Below the pieces are notes generated by a model. The model was not told the DNA's origin and ran no database searches. It saw only the letters and a list, made by a program, of their open reading frames with translations. From the NCBI RefSeq assembly GCF_001579805.1, contig NZ_CP014546.1, forward strand, positions 3,534,001-3,598,000: a DNA stretch of 64,000 nt, given 5' to 3'. The stretch comes from Pseudomonas azotoformans. GTDB taxonomy: Bacteria; Pseudomonadota; Gammaproteobacteria; Pseudomonadales; Pseudomonadaceae. The position numbers and the translations under genes are program-made. Positions 8,096 through 17,231 of this stretch are shown piece after piece (the first letter of the stretch is position 1; each line of letters begins with the position of its first letter).

Positions 8096-9040
8096 ATGAG
8101 CATCAATCTTCCTTTGCCGCTGCTGGGCGAAATGGCGATTTTCGTCAAAGTGGTGGAAACCGGCAGTTTCTCCGAAGCCGCCCGGCAGATGGGCGCTTCG
8201 CCTTCTTCGGTGAGCCGCAGTATCTCGCGTCTGGAAAAAGCTTTGGCTACGCGCTTGTTGCAACGCACCACGCGCAAGTTGCGCTTGAGTGAAGGCGGGG
8301 AAGAGGTGTTCAAGCGTTGCCAGGAGATGGTCAGCGCGGCGCGCTCGGTGATGGAGATCAGCGGCCAGTTCACCCATGAAGCCGAAGGTTTGGTGCGGGT
8401 CAGCGTGCCCAAAGCGGTAGGGCGGTTTGTGGTGCATCCGCATATGCCGGAGTTTCTACGGCGGTATCCCAAGGTGGATGTGCAGTTGATCCTGGAGGAT
8501 CGGCAGGTGGACATGATTGATGACAATGTCGACCTGAGTATCCGCATCACTGACAGCCCACCGCCGGGGTTGGTGGGGCGGCAGTTATTGCCCATCGAGC
8601 ATCTGTTGTGCGCGACGCCGCAGTACTTGGCTGAACACGGGACGCCGGAGCACCCCCATGATCTGCTGGCGCACAGTTGCATCTACCTCGGGGAGACACC
8701 CGGAGACTCGCGCTGGAAATTCCGCCAGGCCGGCAAGGCGGTGACGGTGGCGGTGCGCGGGCGTTATGCGGCGAACCACACCGGGGTTCGGCTGGATGCG
8801 GTGTTGCAGCACGTGGGGATTGGCAGTTTGCCGTACTTCACGGCGCGGCATGCGTTGGAGGAGGGGCGGTTGGTGCAGGTGTTGCCGGAGTGGGATTTTA
8901 TTGCGTCCTACCATGGCGAGGCGTGGTTGCTGCATTCGCCCACGCGGTACTTGCCGCCGAAGTTGCGGGTGTTTATTGATTATCTGGTGGCGTGCATGGC
9001 GAAGGAGCCGACATTGCGTCGGCCCATTCCTGGTCGCTGA
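8096..9040 (+). CDS. LysR-family transcriptional regulator
   Basis: LysR-type regulator, 314 residues from the ATG at 8096 (an in-frame ATG at 8081 is also possible; neither has a good ribosome site). The N-terminal winged helix-turn-helix (about 8-65) shows FVKVVETGSFSEAARQMGASPSSVSRSISRLEKAL, with the rest a LysR substrate-binding fold. The style of the DNA-binding domain is that of the DmlR/CrgA subgroup. There is no obvious divergent target: the neighbouring minus-strand gene is the AlaX-type protein, whose promoter region it shares. Its stop abuts the stop of the next gene with no space. Confidence 0.88.
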   Translation: MSINLPLPLLGEMAIFVKVVETGSFSEAARQMGASPSSVSRSISRLEKALATRLLQRTTRKLRLSEGGEEVFKRCQEMVSAARSVMEISGQFTHEAEGLVRVSVPKAVGRFVVHPHMPEFLRRYPKVDVQLILEDRQVDMIDDNVDLSIRITDSPPPGLVGRQLLPIEHLLCATPQYLAEHGTPEHPHDLLAHSCIYLGETPGDSRWKFRQAGKAVTVAVRGRYAANHTGVRLDAVLQHVGIGSLPYFTARHALEEGRLVQVLPEWDFIASYHGEAWLLHSPTRYLPPKLRVFIDYLVACMAKEPTLRRPIPGR

Positions 9041-9448
9041 TCAGTGCTTGCTCTGGTCAACCGGCATGGCCAGCAGCTGCTTTTCCTGGTTCCAGTCGAA
9101 CGGTTCGTCGTTCTGTTCGGCTTCGAAGCGACGTTCTTCCAGGGCCTGGTACAGGTCCAGTTCTTCGTCGGGCATGAAGTGCAGGCAGTCACCGCCAAAG
9201 AACCACAGCAGGTCGCGCGGCACCAGGTGGGCGATTTGCGGGTAGCGCAGGATGACCTGGCTCATCAGGTCCTGGCCCAGGTACTGGCTTTCGATCGGGT
9301 CGATCGGCAGCAGGGCGCGCAATTCGTCGAAGCGCTCCAGGAACAATGAATGGCTTTCCTCGGGCACCTGTTCGGCTTCGCCGACGGCAACCAGGATGCT
9401 GCGCAGGTGGTCGAGCAAGACGAGATGATCGGCAACGACGTTGGACAC
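9041..9448 (-). CDS. Conserved hypothetical protein, acidic, 135 residues
   Basis: I do not recognise a functional domain. It is a small, soluble, acidic protein with no signal peptide or membrane helix and several Asp/Glu-rich segments (MPDEELDLYQALEE, EAEQNDEPFDWNQEK). It lies immediately downstream of fadE on the same strand, past a strong terminator. From memory the equivalent P. aeruginosa locus also has a short hypothetical gene near its fadE homologue, suggesting a conserved pseudomonad gene. It is annotated in some genomes as PA2817-like; no activity can be assigned. Confidence 0.8.
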   Translation of the reverse strand: MSNVVADHLVLLDHLRSILVAVGEAEQVPEESHSLFLERFDELRALLPIDPIESQYLGQDLMSQVILRYPQIAHLVPRDLLWFFGGDCLHFMPDEELDLYQALEERRFEAEQNDEPFDWNQEKQLLAMPVDQSKH

Positions 9449-9465
9449 GAGATAAGTCCTCTAAA

Positions 9466-9504
9466 GCAAAAACGGGCGCGAGAGTATATAGCTCTCGCGC
9501 CCGT
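9466..9504 (-). terminator. Strong intrinsic terminator of fadE
   Basis: A perfect 13-bp stem (9472-9484 paired with 9492-9504) with a seven-base AT loop. On the minus strand it is followed by TTTTTGC, so it stops transcription coming from fadE before the small downstream gene. Confidence 0.85.
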
Positions 9505-9523
9505 ATTTATATGACCGCTCGAC

Positions 9524-11971
9524 TCAGCGGACTTTACCCTCGGCCTGGGTCAGCTCTTCCTTGCTGAAATCATCCACGTCGATCACCTTGCGCCGCGCTG
9601 CTTCGGCGTCACGCAGGGTTTGCGCCTCGGCCGGTTGCAAGACGCCTGCGTGCAGCGCCGCGTCGATGGCATGCTCCCCGGCGCTCGGTTTGACCTGGCC
9701 GCTTTTGAGCGCGGTGTGCAGTTTTTTCTGCAGCGGATGGCTGGCGCCGAGCAGGTCGTAGGCATGTTGCAAGGCGCCTACCGGATCTTCCGCCGATTGC
9801 GGGCGATAGCAGCCGGCCAGCAACTCTTCCAGGGTCGGGTCACCCTTGGCACGGCCGATCACTGCGGCCACTTCGGCATCCAGCGCATCCGACGGCCCGG
9901 TATGGCGACGGCCGAACGGGAACACGATCAACCGCAGCAGGCAGCCCAGTACCTTGTTCGGGAAGTTGCTCAGCAGTTCATCCAGCGCACGCTCCGATTC
10001 GCCAAGGCTTTCTTCCATGGCCCAGGCGAACAGGGGTTCCAGATGATCCGGCGAATCCAGGTCGTGATAACGCTTGAGGGCGGCTGACGCCAGGTACATA
10101 TGGCTCAATACATCACCCAGGCGTGCCGACAGGCGTTCGCGACGCTTCAACTCGCCACCCAGCAGCATCATGCTCAGGTCAGCCAGCAGCGCGAACGCGG
10201 CCGCCTGGCGGTTGAGTGCGCGGAAGTACCCCTGGCTCAAGCGGTTGCCTGGGGCCTTCTCGAAATGACCGACACCGAGGTTCAGCACCAACGTACTGGC
10301 GGCGTTGCTCACGGCGAAACCGATGTGTTGCATCAGCAGCCCGTCGAACTCCTTCAGCGCCTGGTCATGGTCTTCGCGACCGGCCAGGGCCATTTCCTTG
10401 AGTACGAACGGATGGCAGCGGATCGCGCCCTGGCCGAAGATCATCAGGTTGCGCGACAGGATGTTCGCGCCTTCCACCGTGATAAAGATCGGCGCACCTT
10501 GCCAGTTGCGACCCAGGTAATTGTTCGGGCCCATGATGATGCCTTTGCCACCGTGCACGTCCATGGCGTGGCTGATACACTCGCGGCCACGTTCGGTAAG
10601 GTGGTACTTGAGGATCGCCGACAGCACCGAGGGTTTCTCTCCCAGGTCCACGGCGTTGGCGGTGAGCATGCGTGCGCTGTCCATCAGCCAGGCGTTGCCG
10701 CCGATCCGTGCCAAAGCTTCCTGGATGCCCTCGAAGGCCGACAGCGGCACATTGAATTGTTCGCGCACCTGGGCGTATTGGCCGGTCACCAGGCTGGTGA
10801 ACTTGGCCGCGCCAGTGCCGACCGCAGGCAGGGAGATCGAACGGCCCACGGAGAGGCAGTTCATCAACATCATCCAGCCTTTACCGAGCATTTCCTGGCC
10901 GCCGATCAGGAACTCAAGCGGGATGAAGACATCCTTGCCGGAGTTGGGGCCGTTCATGAAAGCGGCGCCCAGAGGCAGGTGGCGACGGCCGATTTCTACG
11001 CCGGGGGTATCGGTGGGGATCAGCGCCAGGCTGATGCCCAGGTCTTCTTCTTCACCCAGCAGGTGGTCCGGGTCATGGGCCTTGAAGGCCAGACCGAGCA
11101 GGGTCGCGACCGGGCCGAGGGTGATGTAGCGTTTTTCCCAGTTGAGGCGCAGGCCGAGGGTTTCCTTGCCTTCCCATTCACCTTTGCAGATAACGCCGGT
11201 GTCGGGCATGGCGCCTGCATCGGAGCCGGCCAGTGGGCCCGTCAATGCGAAGCAGGGGATGTCATCGCCACGGGCCAGGCGCGGCAGGTAGTGGTTGCGT
11301 TGTTCTTCGGTGCCGTAGTGCAGCAGCAGTTCGGCGGGGCCAAGGGAGTTGGGCACCATCACGGTGGAGGCCAGGTCACCGCTGCGGGTGGCGAGTTTCA
11401 TCGCAACCTGGGAATGCGCGTAGGCAGAGAAGCCCTTGCCGCCATATTCCTTGGGGATGATCAGGGCGAAGAAGCCATGGGTCTTGATGTGCTCCCAGGC
11501 CGCGGGCGGCAGGTCCATGGCCTGGCCGATTTCCCAGTCGCTGACCATGGCGCAGAGTTCTTCGGTCGGGCCGTCGATAAACGCCTGTTCTTCTTCGGTC
11601 AGCTGGGCCTTGGGGTAGGCCAGCAACTTGTCCCAGTCCGGGCGACCGCTGAAGAGTTCGCCGTCCCACCACACGGTGCCGGCGTCGATGGCGTCGCGCT
11701 CGGTCTCGGACATCGGCGGCAGGACTTTCTGGAACCAGCTGAACAGTGGCTTGGTGAAGTATTGGCGGCGCAGGTCGGGCAGCAGCAGGGGCGCGGCCAC
11801 CACGGCGATCAACACCCAGAAGATCAGCAGCAGCCAACCCGGTGCGTGGCTCCAGGCGCCCATCGCCAGCAGGTAGACGGCAACCACGCCGAGGGCGGGC
11901 AGGGGCGCGACGCGGCGGTGTGCGAGGTAGGCAATGCCGACCACCAGCACCAGTATCCACAACAACAGCAT
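9524..11971 (-). CDS. fadE: Acyl-CoA dehydrogenase FadE
   Basis: FadE, 815 residues (E. coli FadE is 814), catalyses the first oxidation step of fatty-acid beta-oxidation, acyl-CoA to trans-2-enoyl-CoA. The N-terminal 70 residues hold two or three membrane helices, a FadE hallmark. The acyl-CoA dehydrogenase core follows, with FALTGPLAGSDAGAMPDTG in the middle FAD-binding domain and DVHGGKGIIMGPNNYLG in the C-terminal domain, then the DUF1974 extension. I chose the ATG at 11971 because GGAGG sits seven bases upstream; a TTG at 11977 would be too close to it. The gene is divergent from the transglutaminase-like gene. Confidence 0.95.
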   Translation of the reverse strand: MLLLWILVLVVGIAYLAHRRVAPLPALGVVAVYLLAMGAWSHAPGWLLLIFWVLIAVVAAPLLLPDLRRQYFTKPLFSWFQKVLPPMSETERDAIDAGTVWWDGELFSGRPDWDKLLAYPKAQLTEEEQAFIDGPTEELCAMVSDWEIGQAMDLPPAAWEHIKTHGFFALIIPKEYGGKGFSAYAHSQVAMKLATRSGDLASTVMVPNSLGPAELLLHYGTEEQRNHYLPRLARGDDIPCFALTGPLAGSDAGAMPDTGVICKGEWEGKETLGLRLNWEKRYITLGPVATLLGLAFKAHDPDHLLGEEEDLGISLALIPTDTPGVEIGRRHLPLGAAFMNGPNSGKDVFIPLEFLIGGQEMLGKGWMMLMNCLSVGRSISLPAVGTGAAKFTSLVTGQYAQVREQFNVPLSAFEGIQEALARIGGNAWLMDSARMLTANAVDLGEKPSVLSAILKYHLTERGRECISHAMDVHGGKGIIMGPNNYLGRNWQGAPIFITVEGANILSRNLMIFGQGAIRCHPFVLKEMALAGREDHDQALKEFDGLLMQHIGFAVSNAASTLVLNLGVGHFEKAPGNRLSQGYFRALNRQAAAFALLADLSMMLLGGELKRRERLSARLGDVLSHMYLASAALKRYHDLDSPDHLEPLFAWAMEESLGESERALDELLSNFPNKVLGCLLRLIVFPFGRRHTGPSDALDAEVAAVIGRAKGDPTLEELLAGCYRPQSAEDPVGALQHAYDLLGASHPLQKKLHTALKSGQVKPSAGEHAIDAALHAGVLQPAEAQTLRDAEAARRKVIDVDDFSKEELTQAEGKVR

Positions 11972-12129
11972 ATTCAATCCTCCGTGAAACCAGGGGCGAA
12001 ACCACCAGGGAGCTTAGTCGGCATCCGAACAAGCGGGGTGATCAGGGTGTAACGAGATTTGGCCGATTCGTCGTTATCTCCCCGGCAGGCCTGTGGTTAG
12101 ACTCCAAGCTTCCTTCGGAGATAAAGCTC

Positions 12130-12789
12130 ATGGATACCTACCTGAGTCCCAGCCGCTTCATCGATAGTGACCACCCTGCGGTGGTGGAGTTCGCCGAAAA
12201 ACACCGTGGAACCCGTAGGGATTTTAGTGACCAGTCAGTCAGCCTCTACTACGCCGTGCGTGAGGCGATTCGCTATAACCCCTACACCTTTAGCCGCGAT
12301 CCAGACACATTGAGTGCCAGCTTCGCCCTGGCCGCCGGCGAAAGCTATTGCGTGCCCAAGGCCACGTTACTTGCCGCCTGCGCCCGCCATTGCGGGATCC
12401 CGGCGCGCATCGGCCTGGCGGATGTGCGCAATCATCTGTCGACGCCGCGTCTGATCGCGCTGCTCAAGAGTGATGTTTTCGCCATGCACGGCTATACCGA
12501 GCTTTACCTGAATGATCGCTGGGTCAAGGCCACGCCTGCGTTCAACCAGCAACTGTGCGATGTATTCGATGTGCCGCCGCTGGAGTTCGACGGCCTTCAC
12601 GACAGCGTTTTCCACGCGTTCAACCGCCAAGGCCAGCGTTCGATGGAATACGTGGTCGACCACGGGCAATTTCCTGACGTGCCCGAGGCCTTTTTCTTCG
12701 CCCATATTCAGCAGTCTTACCCGCATCTGTTTGCCGACGACCTGCCGCCGTTACTCGGCGACATGCAGAGCGATTTGAGCCGCGCGTGA
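12130..12789 (+). CDS. Transglutaminase-like domain protein
   Basis: A 219-residue protein with a transglutaminase/protease-like core, cytoplasmic by lack of a signal. The expected nucleophilic Cys is in GESYCVPKATLLAACARHCGIPARIG (about 80-105) and the His in FAMHGYTELYLNDRWVKATPAFN (about 120-140). The position normally holding the catalytic Asp after WV reads KAT, so the third triad residue is not obvious. The start is the ATG with GGAG ten bases upstream, well inside the longest open frame. It is divergent from fadE and followed by the GST gene. The function is unknown; some family members are peptidases or amidases. Confidence 0.82.
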   Translation: MDTYLSPSRFIDSDHPAVVEFAEKHRGTRRDFSDQSVSLYYAVREAIRYNPYTFSRDPDTLSASFALAAGESYCVPKATLLAACARHCGIPARIGLADVRNHLSTPRLIALLKSDVFAMHGYTELYLNDRWVKATPAFNQQLCDVFDVPPLEFDGLHDSVFHAFNRQGQRSMEYVVDHGQFPDVPEAFFFAHIQQSYPHLFADDLPPLLGDMQSDLSRA

Positions 12790-12846
12790 ACCGGCGTATG
12801 CTGCTGCCTTCATCCAGCCATGTTCATCCACAAGAAAGGCGCGGTC

Positions 12847-13464
12847 ATGCTGAAAATCTGGGGTCGTAAAAATTCATCAAACGTCAGGAAGGCACTGTGG
12901 TGCGCCGAGGAACTCGGCCTGGACTATGAAGCAATTGATGCGGGCGGGGCTTTTGGTGTGGTCGACACGCCGCAATATCGGGCATTGAACCCCAACGGCC
13001 GGGTGCCGATGATCGAAGACGGCGACTTCGTGTTGTGGGAGTCCAATACCATCGTGCGCTACCTCTGCGCCAAGCAGGCGTCCAGCTGGTATCCGACCGA
13101 GGTGAAAGCCCGGGCCAACGCTGAAAAGTGGATGGATTGGACCACGTCGACTTTCGCCGAACCGTTCAAGATTGTGTTCTGGGGCGTGCTGCGCACCCCG
13201 GCGGACAAACAGAACTGGGACAACATCCACGCCGGTCGCCAGGCCTGTATTGATGTGCTCAAGACCGTTGATGAAGCGCTGGCTACACAGCCGTATCTGT
13301 CGGGCGACGAGATCGGCATGGGCGATATTCCCCTGGGCAGCTTTATCTACGCCTGGTTCGAAATGCCCATCGAACGGCCTGCGATGCCCCATCTAGAGGC
13401 CTGGTATGCGCGCCTGCAACAACGTCCGGCCTACCGCAAAGCGGTCATGACTGCGTTGACTTAA
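12847..13464 (+). CDS. Glutathione S-transferase
   Basis: GST-family protein, 205 residues, cytoplasmic. The thioredoxin-like N-terminal domain (1-80) has IWGRKNSSNVRKALWCAEELG with the catalytic Ser/Asn region and the cis-proline segment GRVPMIEDGDFVLWESNTIVRYL, which binds glutathione. The helical C-terminal domain follows. The start at 12847 has an AAGGCG ribosome site and matches the family's N-terminus (MLKIWG). It conjugates glutathione to an unknown electrophile or acts as a peroxidase. It sits between the transglutaminase-like gene and the ABC exporter, the same order I recall in P. aeruginosa. Confidence 0.9.
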   Translation: MLKIWGRKNSSNVRKALWCAEELGLDYEAIDAGGAFGVVDTPQYRALNPNGRVPMIEDGDFVLWESNTIVRYLCAKQASSWYPTEVKARANAEKWMDWTTSTFAEPFKIVFWGVLRTPADKQNWDNIHAGRQACIDVLKTVDEALATQPYLSGDEIGMGDIPLGSFIYAWFEMPIERPAMPHLEAWYARLQQRPAYRKAVMTALT

Positions 13465-13598
13465 TACCCACTATTAATACGGGTGACTGTACTTGTGCGG
13501 CGCGGGCAAGCACCATGCTTGTCATGCGCCGCCGTTGAACTACCTGGGCTGCGCCCTCATCTACTCTTTCTATTCCCTTCTTTGGTGCGTAATCCGAT

Positions 13599-14531
13599 AT
13601 GAGTTCCGCTCTGTCCATCCGGCAGCTAACCAAAACCTACGGCAACGGTTTCCAGGCCCTGAGTGGTATCGATCTGGACGTTGCCGAAGGTGACTTCTTC
13701 GCCTTGCTCGGCCCCAACGGCGCCGGCAAATCCACCACCATCGGTATCCTCTCGACCCTTGTCAACAAGACCAGCGGCACGGTGAATATCTTTGGCCATG
13801 ACCTGGACAAATCCCCGGCGGCGCTCAAGCGTTCCATCGGCGTGGTGCCCCAGGAATTCAACTTCAACCAGTTCGAAAAGACCTTCGACATCGTCGTGAC
13901 CCAGGCCGGTTATTACGGCATCCCGGCGAAGATCGCCAAGGAACGCGCCGAGCAGTACCTGACCCAACTGGGCCTGTGGGACAAGCGCGACGTGCCTTCG
14001 CGTTCGCTGTCTGGCGGCATGAAGCGCCGCCTGATGATCGCCCGCGCATTGGTGCATGAGCCGCGCTTGCTGATCCTTGATGAGCCCACTGCCGGCGTGG
14101 ACATCGAACTGCGTCGCTCGATGTGGACTTTCCTCACCGAGCTGAACGAGAAGGGCATCACCATCATCCTCACCACCCACTACCTGGAAGAGGCTGAGCA
14201 GCTGTGCCGCAACATCGGCATCATCGACCACGGCACCATCGTCGAGAACACCAGCATGCGTAACCTGCTGGGTCAGTTGCATGTGGAAACCTTTTTGCTC
14301 GACCTGAAAAACAACCTGTCGGCGCCGCCGCAACTGCTCGGTTACCCGAGTCGCCTGGTGGACAGCCATACCCTGGAAGTGCAGGTGGACAAGGCCATGG
14401 GCATCACCGCGTTGTTCACGCAGTTGGCGACCCAGAACATCGAAGTGCTGAGCCTGCGCAACAAAACCAATCGCCTTGAGGAGTTGTTCGTGTCCCTGGT
14501 GGAGAAAAATCTGGCGAAGGTGGCGGTATGA
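13599..14531 (+). CDS. ABC-2 exporter ATP-binding protein (YadG-like)
   Basis: ATPase subunit, 310 residues, of a two-gene ABC-2 exporter resembling E. coli YadGH. The Walker A motif GPNGAGKST is at about 40-48, the signature LSGGMKRRLMIARAL at about 138-152, and Walker B LLILDEPTAGVDIELR follows. Its stop overlaps the start of the permease gene (ATGA), so the two are co-translated. The transported substrate is not known. The family includes drug and lipid exporters, so a resistance role is possible but unproven. Confidence 0.92.
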   Translation: MSSALSIRQLTKTYGNGFQALSGIDLDVAEGDFFALLGPNGAGKSTTIGILSTLVNKTSGTVNIFGHDLDKSPAALKRSIGVVPQEFNFNQFEKTFDIVVTQAGYYGIPAKIAKERAEQYLTQLGLWDKRDVPSRSLSGGMKRRLMIARALVHEPRLLILDEPTAGVDIELRRSMWTFLTELNEKGITIILTTHYLEEAEQLCRNIGIIDHGTIVENTSMRNLLGQLHVETFLLDLKNNLSAPPQLLGYPSRLVDSHTLEVQVDKAMGITALFTQLATQNIEVLSLRNKTNRLEELFVSLVEKNLAKVAV

Positions 14532-15307
14532 GTTCCGAACTGCAACCCAACCTCGTCGCGCTGCAAACCATCGTCTATCGCGAAGTGAAACGCTTTACCC
14601 GGATCTGGCCGCAGACCCTGCTGCCGCCGGCGATCACCATGGTCCTGTACTTCGTGATCTTCGGTAACCTGATTGGCCGCCAGATTGGCGACATGGGTGG
14701 CTTCACCTACATGGAGTACATCGTGCCGGGCCTGATCATGATGTCGGTGATCACCAACTCCTACGGCAACGTGGTCTCGAGTTTTTTCGGCAGCAAGTTC
14801 CAGCGCTCCATCGAAGAACTGATGGTGTCGCCGGTGTCACCCCATACCATCCTGATCGGCTACACCCTGGGTGGTGTGCTGCGTGGCTTGATGGTGGGCG
14901 TGATCGTGACCCTGCTGTCGCTGTTCTTCACCCACCTGCAGGTGCATCACCTCGGGGTCACCATTTTGGTGGTGGTACTGACGGCGACGATTTTCTCGCT
15001 GCTGGGCTTCATCAACGCCGTGTTTGCGCGCAACTTCGATGATATTTCGATCATCCCGACCTTCGTGCTGACGCCGCTGACCTACCTGGGCGGGGTGTTC
15101 TACTCCATTACCCTGCTGCCGCCGTTCTGGCAGACCGTGTCGCTGGCCAACCCGGTGCTGCACATGGTCAACGCCTTCCGCTACGGCATTCTGGGGGTGT
15201 CGGACATCAAGATCAGCGTGGCAATCACCTTCATGCTGGTGGCGACGGTGGTGCTGTACATTGGCTGCGCGAAGCTGCTGGTGAGTGGACGTGGGATGCG
15301 TACGTAA
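14528..15307 (+). CDS. ABC-2 type permease (YadH-like)
   Basis: Membrane subunit, 259 residues, with about six transmembrane helices and the ABC-2 signature near the C-terminal third (PLTYLGGVFYSITLLPPFWQ, then NPVLHMVNAFRYGILG). It pairs with the preceding ATPase, which it overlaps by four bases. A bidirectional terminator follows, shared with the convergent TetR gene. Confidence 0.92.
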   Translation: MSSELQPNLVALQTIVYREVKRFTRIWPQTLLPPAITMVLYFVIFGNLIGRQIGDMGGFTYMEYIVPGLIMMSVITNSYGNVVSSFFGSKFQRSIEELMVSPVSPHTILIGYTLGGVLRGLMVGVIVTLLSLFFTHLQVHHLGVTILVVVLTATIFSLLGFINAVFARNFDDISIIPTFVLTPLTYLGGVFYSITLLPPFWQTVSLANPVLHMVNAFRYGILGVSDIKISVAITFMLVATVVLYIGCAKLLVSGRGMRT

Positions 15308-15322
15308 GCGACGACCCGCAAT

Positions 15323-15354
15323 AAAAAACGGCCTCAATTGAGGCCGTTTTTTTT
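15323..15354. terminator. Bidirectional intrinsic terminator
   Basis: AAAAAACGGCCTCAATT / AATTGAGGCCGTTTTTTTT: a 9-bp GC stem around CAATTG, with A and T runs on either side. It ends the ABC exporter operon on the plus strand and the TetR gene on the minus strand, whose stop codon lies within the T run. Confidence 0.9.
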
Positions 15355-15901
15355 AGGTGCCGAGCAGGGCCAGATCGATCAGTTCATGCAGCTCTTCAAC
15401 CGGCAACGGTGCGCTGGAAAACAGGCTGCGATACACCGTGGGGGCCGCGATCAGGTTCAGCAGGCGATCCAGGCTTGGCAACACGTCGACGCTGCTCTGA
15501 TAGCGGTCGAGGATGACCTGCAACTGGCCCATCAGAATGTGGCTGCAGTAGTCCCTGGGATGACTGCACTGCACGTCGCGCATCATGTTGCGGCCCAGGT
15601 CGGAGCTCATTTCATCCAGGTATTGTTCGCCCCAGGCGCGCAGGTCACCGCGCAGGCTACCGGTGTTGGCCGGCTCGCTGTCCGGGCGCAGGCGCTCCAA
15701 CGCCACATCGGCGAGCAGGGCGGCGAGGTCGCCCCAGCGTCGGTAGATGGTGGAGGGCGTAACGCCCGCGCGTGCAGCAATCATCGGCACGGTCACGCTG
15801 GAGCGCTCATGGGCTTCCAGCAGTTCGCGCGCGGCGTTATGCACTGATTCTTGGACCCGGGCACTGCGGCCTCCCGGGCGAAGGCCTTCTTTGATCGCCA
15901 T
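15353..15901 (-). CDS. TetR-family transcriptional regulator
   Basis: TetR repressor, 182 residues. The N-terminal helix-turn-helix reads SSVTVPMIAARAGVTPSTIYRRWGDLAALL (about 35-65), and the C-terminal domain resembles TetR_C ligand-binding domains. I used the ATG at 15901; a TTG two codons earlier is possible. It is divergent from an MFS exporter, the standard arrangement for a repressor of an efflux gene. An inverted repeat just before the MFS ribosome site is a candidate operator. Confidence 0.88.
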   Translation of the reverse strand: MAIKEGLRPGGRSARVQESVHNAARELLEAHERSSVTVPMIAARAGVTPSTIYRRWGDLAALLADVALERLRPDSEPANTGSLRGDLRAWGEQYLDEMSSDLGRNMMRDVQCSHPRDYCSHILMGQLQVILDRYQSSVDVLPSLDRLLNLIAAPTVYRSLFSSAPLPVEELHELIDLALLGT

Positions 15902-15959
15902 GCACAAAACCTTAACACAAAGAATTTGCTTTAAGCGCTTTCCAGTAGCACACTCTGCA

Positions 15960-15978
15960 AAAGCAAAATATTAGCTTT
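15960..15978 (+). promoter_or_regulatory. Candidate TetR operator upstream of MFS gene
   Basis: AAAGC-(AAAATATTA)-GCTTT: five-base inverted arms around an AT-rich centre containing AATATT. It lies a few bases before the GGAG ribosome site of the MFS gene and between the two divergent genes. Binding by the TetR protein is inference. Confidence 0.4.
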
Positions 15979-15992
15979 AGCGGAGCGTGCCC

Positions 15993-17186
15993 ATGTCCAG
16001 TACTCCTTCACACCGTGCCAACCTGGCCTTCCTGGTGGTCACGGTGTTGACCTTCCTCGCCGCGTCCAGCGCGCCGACGCCGCTGTATCAGGTGTATCAA
16101 GACAACCTGCACTTTTCGGCGGCAATGCTTACGGTGATATTCGGCGTCTACGCCGTGAGCCTGCTGGCGGCGTTGCTGACCGTCGGTTCGCTGTCGGATC
16201 ACCTGGGACGCAAGCCGGTGATCTTCACCGCATTGCTGCTGAACATTCTGGCGATGCTGCTGTTTATCAACGCCGACAGCACCGCTTACCTGATCGCCGC
16301 CCGCGCGTTGCAAGGCTTTGCGACCGGCATGGCCACGGCGGTGTTGAGCGCGACGCTGCTCGATACCGATCGCCTGCGCGGCCCCATGCTCAACAGCCTG
16401 GCGCCTTTGTTGGGCATGGCCAGTGGCGGCCTGGGCAGTGGTTTGCTGGTGGAATACGCGCCCCGGCCAACCCAGCTGATTTATCTGGCGATGCTCGCCT
16501 TGATGGTGATGCAGGCACTGTATGTTTGGCGTTTACCGGAAACGGTCAGCCGGATTCCGGGTGCCTTGAAATCCCTGGCGCCGACCCTGCATGTGCCCGA
16601 ACAGGCGCGCCGGGCCCTGTGGCTGGCGATGCCGTTGAATGTGGCGGTGTGGGCACTCGGCGGGTTCTTTTCCTCCCTGGCACCTTCGCTGGTGCGGGCG
16701 GCGACCGGCTCGACCTCGCACCTGATCGGCGGCGGGTTGGTGGCCGTGGTCACCTTGAGCGGTGCGGTGATGATCTACAGCCTGCGGGATCGCCCGGCGG
16801 ACAAGGTCATGCGCCTGTCGGCCGTGCTGTTGGCGGTGGGCGTGGCCTTGCTGCTGGTCGCCGTGCAGAGCGCCAGCCTGGTGCTGTTCTTTGCCGCCAG
16901 TGTGATCGCCGGCTTCGGCTTTGGCGGCGGATTCATGGGCAGTGTCCGCAGCATTGTGGGCCTGGCGTTGCCTCACGAACGGGCTGGATTGATGTCGGCT
17001 TTCTACGTGCTGAGCTACCTGGCGTTCTGCTTGCCGGCGCTGCTGGCGGGTAACTTGAGCCACGTGTATGGCCTGATCGTGACCACGGATGGCTACGGCG
17101 CGGTGCTGATCCTGTTGGCCCTGGGGGCGCTGGTCGGTCTGCTGATGCAGGATTCGGCACGGGCCAGGGCGACGACAGGCGGCTGA
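15993..17186 (+). CDS. MFS transporter
   Basis: Major facilitator with about 12 helices, 397 residues. The motif A signature of the 2-3 loop is clear (GSLSDHLGRKPVI, about 63-75). Also visible are the opening ASSAPTPLYQVYQ and a second repeat from about 205. The divergent TetR gene suggests an efflux role regulated by its substrate. Start chosen at the ATG seven bases after GGAG. The substrate is unknown. Confidence 0.9.
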   Translation: MSSTPSHRANLAFLVVTVLTFLAASSAPTPLYQVYQDNLHFSAAMLTVIFGVYAVSLLAALLTVGSLSDHLGRKPVIFTALLLNILAMLLFINADSTAYLIAARALQGFATGMATAVLSATLLDTDRLRGPMLNSLAPLLGMASGGLGSGLLVEYAPRPTQLIYLAMLALMVMQALYVWRLPETVSRIPGALKSLAPTLHVPEQARRALWLAMPLNVAVWALGGFFSSLAPSLVRAATGSTSHLIGGGLVAVVTLSGAVMIYSLRDRPADKVMRLSAVLLAVGVALLLVAVQSASLVLFFAASVIAGFGFGGGFMGSVRSIVGLALPHERAGLMSAFYVLSYLAFCLPALLAGNLSHVYGLIVTTDGYGAVLILLALGALVGLLMQDSARARATTGG

Positions 17187-17231
17187 TGGGTAATAATCGG
17201 TGCCTCGTATTCGCCTGACCGAGAGGCAAGC

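Noticed and set aside
10100..12052. 650-codon open frame opposite fadE
   Set aside because: It is antisense to a clear FadE and is a product of GC-rich codon use. The translation is Gly/Gln/His/Arg-rich without domains.
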